DNA of 64,000 nucleotides from an uncultured Halomonas sp. (lineage in GTDB: Bacteria > Pseudomonadota > Gammaproteobacteria > Pseudomonadales > Halomonadaceae): NCBI RefSeq assembly GCF_946887195.1, contig NZ_CAMPKE010000007.1, positions 124,001 to 188,000 of the forward strand, in the 5' to 3' direction. Made by a program: the position numbers and the translations under genes. Under the pieces are notes generated by a model. It made no database searches. It was given only the letters and a program-made list of their open reading frames with translations, and was not told the origin of the DNA. Within the stretch, counting starts at the first letter, position 1. Each line of letters begins with the position of its first letter. Below are positions 59,332 through 64,000 of this stretch, in pieces.

Positions 59332-59476
59332 CTAGGGAGCCACTGAAAAAGTATCGAGCGAAGATCAGGCAAGGCGAAGTCGTCCGAAAAAGCGGAGTTT
59401 ACATGCAGTAAATGAGCATTTTGAGGACGACTTCAACACAGCCTGGTCGAGCGCAGTATTTTTCAGAGCTTCCTAG
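59332..59476 (+). repeat. Palindromic ~145-bp intergenic repeat upstream of kbl, copy 1
   Basis: The ends CTAGGGAGCCACTGAAAAA and CTAGGAAGCTCTGAAAAA (complement) are inverted, and so is GAAGTCGTCC around the centre, so most of the element can fold on itself. The core GCGGAGTTTACATGCAGTAA recurs at 61879-62020 in the same orientation. It lies in the 331-bp gap between the FAN1-like gene and kbl; the remaining 160 bp hold the kbl leader. Confidence 0.85.
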
Positions 59477-59639
59477 TACTGGCTATTCGTACAGAATTTA
59501 ACCCATGGTATCAACGCCCCGCTCGGTCCGGCAAACGCTTTTGACATGCCTATGAAAATCGGGCTCACGGAAAATTATCGGACATCCTGTTAGGCTTGAT
59601 GGCATGCCCGGGAATTCAAAAACGATAAGGAAAGCCGTC

Positions 59640-60829
<1,190 letters not shown>

Positions 60830-60833
<4 letters not shown>

Positions 60834-61855
60834 AGGCGCTGGCGAAACTCAAGCCCGAGCCGGGTATCTGGATGACCGACGTACCGGTCCCCGAGATCGG
60901 CCACAACGACGTGCTGATCAAGATTCACCGCACCGCCATCTGCGGCACCGACATGCATATCCATCAATGGGACGAGTGGTCGCAGAAGACCGTACCGGTG
61001 CCGATGGTGACCGGCCACGAATACGCCGGCGAAGTGGTCGCCATCGGTGAAGAGGTCAGCGGCTATCAAATCGGCGACCGGGTTTCCGGCGAGGGCCACG
61101 TGACCTGCGGGCATTGCCGCAACTGCCGCGCCGGGCGCACGCACCTGTGCCGCAACAGCGTAGGCGTGGGCGTCAATCGCCCCGGCGCCTTCGCCGAATA
61201 CATGACGCTGCCGGCCTTCAATCTGTTCAAACTGCCCGACGAGATTCCCTTCGAGCTGGCCGCCATCTTCGACCCTTTCGGCAACGCCGTGCACACCGCG
61301 CTGTCGTTCGATGTGGTCGGCGAGGACGTGCTGATCACCGGAGCCGGACCCATCGGCATCATGGCCGCCGCGGTGGTTCGCCATATCGGCGCACGCCACG
61401 TGGTGATCACCGACGTCAACGACTACCGGCTGGCACTGGCGGAGAAGATGGGCGCCACGCGTACCGTGAATGTCTCGCGCGAGCGCCTGCAGGATGTGAT
61501 GGCCGATCTGCACATGGGCGAGGGCTTCGACGTGGTGCTGGAGATGTCCGGCGTGGCCTCGGCGGTCAGCGAGATGCTCGACGTGATCAACCACGGCGGC
61601 AAGATCGCCATGCTCGGCATTCCGCCCAAGGAAATGGCCATCGACTGGACCAAGGTGATCTTCAAGGGCCTGACCATCAAGGGCATTTATGGCCGCGAGA
61701 TGTTCGAGACCTGGTACAAGATGGCCAGCCTGATCCAGTCGGGACTCGATCTCAGTCCGATCATCACCCACCGCTTCAAGATCGACGATTTCGAGAAAGG
61801 CTTCGAGGTGATGGGCTCCGGTCAGTCCGGCAAGGTAATATTGGACTGGACCTGA
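60830..61855 (+). CDS. tdh: L-threonine 3-dehydrogenase
   Basis: A 341-residue zinc-dependent dehydrogenase. The catalytic cysteine lies in [15 protein letters not shown] (near residue 38) and the structural zinc cysteines in [15 protein letters not shown] (near residue 93). A Rossmann loop [13 protein letters not shown] follows near residue 170. It oxidises threonine to 2-amino-3-ketobutyrate, the Kbl substrate. It overlaps kbl by 4 bp (ATGA), and the downstream repeat copy may terminate the operon. Confidence 0.96.
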
Positions 61856-61878
61856 GCCCAGAAACCTACGAGCAAAGC

Positions 61879-62020
61879 AGGCTTTGTCTTGAAAGTCGAC
61901 GAGCGAAGTCCAGACAAGGCAAAAAACGGCGAAAGAGCGGAGTTTACATGTTGTAAATGAGCACCTTGAGCCGATTTTTAACGCAGTATGGGCAAGCGCG
62001 GACACTTTCAGACATAGCCT
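61879..62020 (+). repeat. Palindromic ~142-bp intergenic repeat downstream of tdh, copy 2
   Basis: It shares the central GCGGAGTTTACATG..GTAAA core with 59332-59476, in the same orientation. Its own ends are AGGCTTTGTCTTGAAAGT and the inverted AGGCTATGTCTGAAAGT. Its last bases overlap the stop codon of the convergent small gene at 62019. The outer arms differ from those of copy 1, so the two belong to the same family but to different subtypes. Confidence 0.8.
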
Positions 62021-62231
62021 AATCGGCCTTGCTCAGTGCGCTCTCCTTGTGCGCCGCGACATGCTCGGTCTTGTCGCTCTTGATCTCGTACTGCGGTTCC
62101 TCCTTTGAGGCGCGGCGGTTGTGGCCCTTGTAGTCGAAATCCTCGGTATGAACCTTGGTAATCGTGCCACTCACATGCCCCGCCTCGGAGTTCCATTTGA
62201 CGTGATCGCCGACCTTGAATCGGGTAGCCAT
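62019..62231 (-). CDS. Hypervirulence-associated-type TUDOR domain protein (DUF2945)
   Basis: A 70-residue protein, MATRFKVGDHVKWNSEAGHV followed by GTITKVHTEDFDYKGHN, that matches the small Hva1 TUDOR-like beta barrel. Its function in bacteria is unknown. AGGGAGGAT precedes the ATG. Its stop codon overlaps the end of repeat copy 2. Confidence 0.88.
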   Translation of the reverse strand: MATRFKVGDHVKWNSEAGHVSGTITKVHTEDFDYKGHNRRASKEEPQYEIKSDKTEHVAAHKESALSKAD

Positions 62232-62271
62232 ATCATCCTCCCTGAATAGTTACCTGTTGCGTTGCTCGCCC

Positions 62272-62904
62272 TCACTGGCCACGACGCAGGTCGGGATTGA
62301 GCGTGTAGGTGCCGGTCACCGTGGCCTGATCGAGAATATGCCCCTGCATGGCCTCGAGCGCGTCGGCGCCGGTGAATTCACCCGCCAGCCCCAGCGAGTC
62401 GATATCCAGCGCGTAGACGGTGAAGCGATAGCGGTGGGTCAGTTCATCGTTCCACGGTGGGCACGGGCCGTCGTAACCGCCGTAGGTCCCCCCCATGTCC
62501 GGGTCGCCGGCGAGAAAATCGGTGAAGGTATTGATACCGCGCAGGCCGAAAGCGGACTGGCCAGGCGCCTTGCCCTTGGCGGTCACGCCATTGGAATCCT
62601 CGCCTTCGCCGATGGCGCGGGTCTCGCCGGGAACATCGACCACGACCCAGTGATAGAAATCGACGCGCGGCATGCTCGCCGGCAACGTCCTGCCCTGCTG
62701 GTTGACGTCGCTGGTGTCGCCGGGCACGTCGGGGTCGGCGACGATCACCGCGAAGCTGCGAGCCTCTTCTGGCGCGTCCGACCAGGTCAGCGCCGGGTTG
62801 CGATTGGGCCCCAGCGTCATCGGCTCGCCATCGCCGGGTACGCCGAAGGCGAACGTAGCGGGGATCGGCTGCTGGTCGTCGATACCGTGAACGGTTAGCT
62901 TCAT
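62272..62904 (-). CDS. YbhB/YbcL-family PEBP-like protein
   Basis: A 210-residue protein of the phosphatidylethanolamine-binding/Raf-kinase-inhibitor-like family. RSFAVIVADPDVPGD, DFYHWVVVDVP and YDGPCPPWNDELTHRYRF follow in order, with the ligand-binding pocket residues in the first two. E. coli homologues have unknown substrate. The ATG at 62904 is preferred: GAGGAG lies 6 bp before it. Confidence 0.88.
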   Translation of the reverse strand: MKLTVHGIDDQQPIPATFAFGVPGDGEPMTLGPNRNPALTWSDAPEEARSFAVIVADPDVPGDTSDVNQQGRTLPASMPRVDFYHWVVVDVPGETRAIGEGEDSNGVTAKGKAPGQSAFGLRGINTFTDFLAGDPDMGGTYGGYDGPCPPWNDELTHRYRFTVYALDIDSLGLAGEFTGADALEAMQGHILDQATVTGTYTLNPDLRRGQ

Positions 62905-63041
62905 TCTCAACTCCTCGAATCAATGGGTAGCGTCGGTTCCAGCCTAGCTCAGGGGCACGGTCCGCGACCAGACACGCAGCGACGAGAAGATGCTAACCTC
63001 GACCGATCAGCATTCTTGCACCAGGTAGATTGCGGCGCACC

Positions 63042-63869
63042 ATGACCCCCACCGAACTGCTCGCCCAACCCGCCAGTCTCGATTGGCACCAGTGCCTGGC
63101 CCGGCTGATCCAGAATGCCGGTGCAACGTCCTTCCCCGGCTTGCTGGAACAGGCCTTGCGCGAGCGCATCGCCTTCGACTCGATCCTGATCAACACCTAC
63201 AAGGGCCGCCATCATCCGCTGCTGATTCACGACGACTGCCCGGCATATCTACGCGAGCAATGGGTCGAGCGCTACCTGAGCGAAGCCTACCTGCTCGATC
63301 CTTTCTTCACCGCCGTGCAGCGCGGGCTCGAGCGCGGCGTGCATCGCCTGCGTGAGCTGGCGCCGGACCGCTTCGAGGCCAGCGACTACTATCACCACTA
63401 CTACCGCTCGCTGGGTCTGGGCGACGAGGCCGGGCTATTCACCCGGGTCGCGCCGGACGTGGTGCTGGTGGTGTCGCTGGGTTTCCGCCATGACGGCGCG
63501 ACCTTGACCCGGCGCGGCCTGCAGGCGCTACGCCATATCGCGCCGGTGTTCGAAGCGCTGCTCGGTGAATACTGGCACTGGCAGGGTGGCCAGTTCCAGG
63601 CACGCCTGGAGGCCCAGGCACCGGTGGAAGCGGCCTTCGCCAGCTTCGGCCGCGAACGGCTCACCACCCGCGAGCAGGAGATCGTGCGCCTGCTGCTGGC
63701 CGGCCATTCGAGCAAATCGGCGGCCCGCGAACTCGGCATCAGCGACGGCACCGTCAAGGTCCATCGCAAGCACCTCTACCAGCGCCTGGAGGTTTCCAGC
63801 CAGTCGCAGCTGTTCCGCCTGTTCCTCGATCATGTGGCGCTGGTCTCGCGACGTCAGTTGAGTCAGTAG
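63042..63869 (+). CDS. LuxR-family transcriptional regulator
   Basis: A 275-residue regulator. The first 190 residues form an unrecognised helical/sensor domain (no autoinducer-binding motif). The C-terminal LuxR helix-turn-helix is LTTREQEIVRLLLAGHSS through AARELGISDGTVKVHRKHLY. It is convergent with and overlaps by 7 bp the Zn-hydrolase gene at the right edge, which it might control (inference). The ATG at 63042 is chosen; a TTG at 63030 is also in frame. Confidence 0.88.
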   Translation: MTPTELLAQPASLDWHQCLARLIQNAGATSFPGLLEQALRERIAFDSILINTYKGRHHPLLIHDDCPAYLREQWVERYLSEAYLLDPFFTAVQRGLERGVHRLRELAPDRFEASDYYHHYYRSLGLGDEAGLFTRVAPDVVLVVSLGFRHDGATLTRRGLQALRHIAPVFEALLGEYWHWQGGQFQARLEAQAPVEAAFASFGRERLTTREQEIVRLLLAGHSSKSAARELGISDGTVKVHRKHLYQRLEVSSQSQLFRLFLDHVALVSRRQLSQ

Positions 63870-64000
63870 TGCACCGCGCTGGCCTTGGCCAGCAGCGCAT
63901 CGGCCAGCACCTGGCAGCCCTGGGCACAGTGCTCGGGCGTGGCGTACTCGGCCTCGTTGTGGCTGATGCCGTCGCGGCAGGGGATGAAGATCATCGCCGT
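63863..64000 (-). CDS. Zn-dependent M20-family amidohydrolase, C-terminal end (cut by right edge)
   Basis: The last 45 residues, starting MIFIPCRDGISHNEAEYATP after two residues, match the C terminus of the allantoate/N-carbamoyl-amino-acid hydrolase group, where the H of SHNEAE is part of the metal site. Substrates could be N-carbamoyl amino acids or ureidopropionate. The rest lies beyond 64000. The stop overlaps the LuxR gene by 7 bp. Confidence 0.8.
   Translation of the reverse strand, partial: TAMIFIPCRDGISHNEAEYATPEHCAQGCQVLADALLAKASAVHY

Overview
The window is a GC-rich stretch of bacterial chromosome that looks like a halophilic gammaproteobacterium of the Halomonas group (Halomonadaceae). 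I base this on protein character (NrdA with two N-terminal ATP-cones, Bfr/Bfd, RstAB-like and TctDE-like systems), the density of TRAP and TTT transporters, a sarcosine oxidase locus with its own glyA, and multicopy intergenic repeats of a kind I associate with that family. The genus is an inference; no rRNA or tRNA gene lies in the window. Almost all the DNA is coding, and I see no prophage, transposase, integrase or CRISPR array.

Layout. 1-2949 (minus): the start of a sarcosine oxidase locus, glyA-soxB-soxD, running off the left edge, with a 148-bp repeat between soxB and soxD. 3184-4062: an AEC-family permease. 4068-11415 (minus): a seven-gene catabolic operon, cuyA-like sulfo-lyase, histidinol-dehydrogenase-like (HpsN-like) enzyme, DegT-type aminotransferase, three TRAP genes and an Asp/Glu-racemase-like gene, with a divergent LysR regulator at 11633-12532. 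12657-18838: tctABC tripartite tricarboxylate transporter genes divergent from tctD-tctE and a third, overlapping periplasmic binding-protein gene. 18934-19551: vapBC. 19565-31000: housekeeping genes (tapT, a BASS transporter, truC-tcdA-DUF1653, purEK, bfr, bfd, RDD, lptFG, pepA, holC). 31308-39926: valS, a META lipoprotein, a diguanylate cyclase, DoxX, a UDG-family protein, a glyoxalase, tag, azoR and an MliC-like lipoprotein. 40014-43378: metE/metR. 43522-46353: rstAB-like genes plus a lipocalin-like gene. 46794-52235: nrdA-nrdB-gnd. 52315-55066: a small ORF, a dehydrogenase remnant and telA/xpaC. 55383-59308: FAN1 nuclease plus a helicase-nuclease. 59640-61855: kbl-tdh. 62019-64000: small genes, a LuxR regulator and the end of a Zn-dependent amidohydrolase.

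Most interesting system. The 4.1-11.4 kb operon joins a protein very like L-cysteate sulfo-lyase (CuyA) to a racemase of the aspartate racemase family, a histidinol-dehydrogenase-family enzyme and a TRAP importer. Cysteate is the sulfonate analogue of aspartate, and cysteinolate is an amino alcohol like histidinol. The set therefore reads as import of a C3 sulfonate (D-cysteinolate, D/L-cysteate or DHPS), oxidation to cysteate, inversion to the L form and C-S cleavage to pyruvate, ammonium and sulfite. The substrate is inference.

Other structure worth attention: a three-copy, roughly 147-bp repeat with about 23-bp imperfect terminal inverted repeats; a second palindromic repeat flanking kbl-tdh in direct orientation; a 24-bp copy of the nrdB 3' end placed directly after gnd; and a 19-bp perfect inverted repeat with a recurring CCACAAGATA motif upstream of nrdA.
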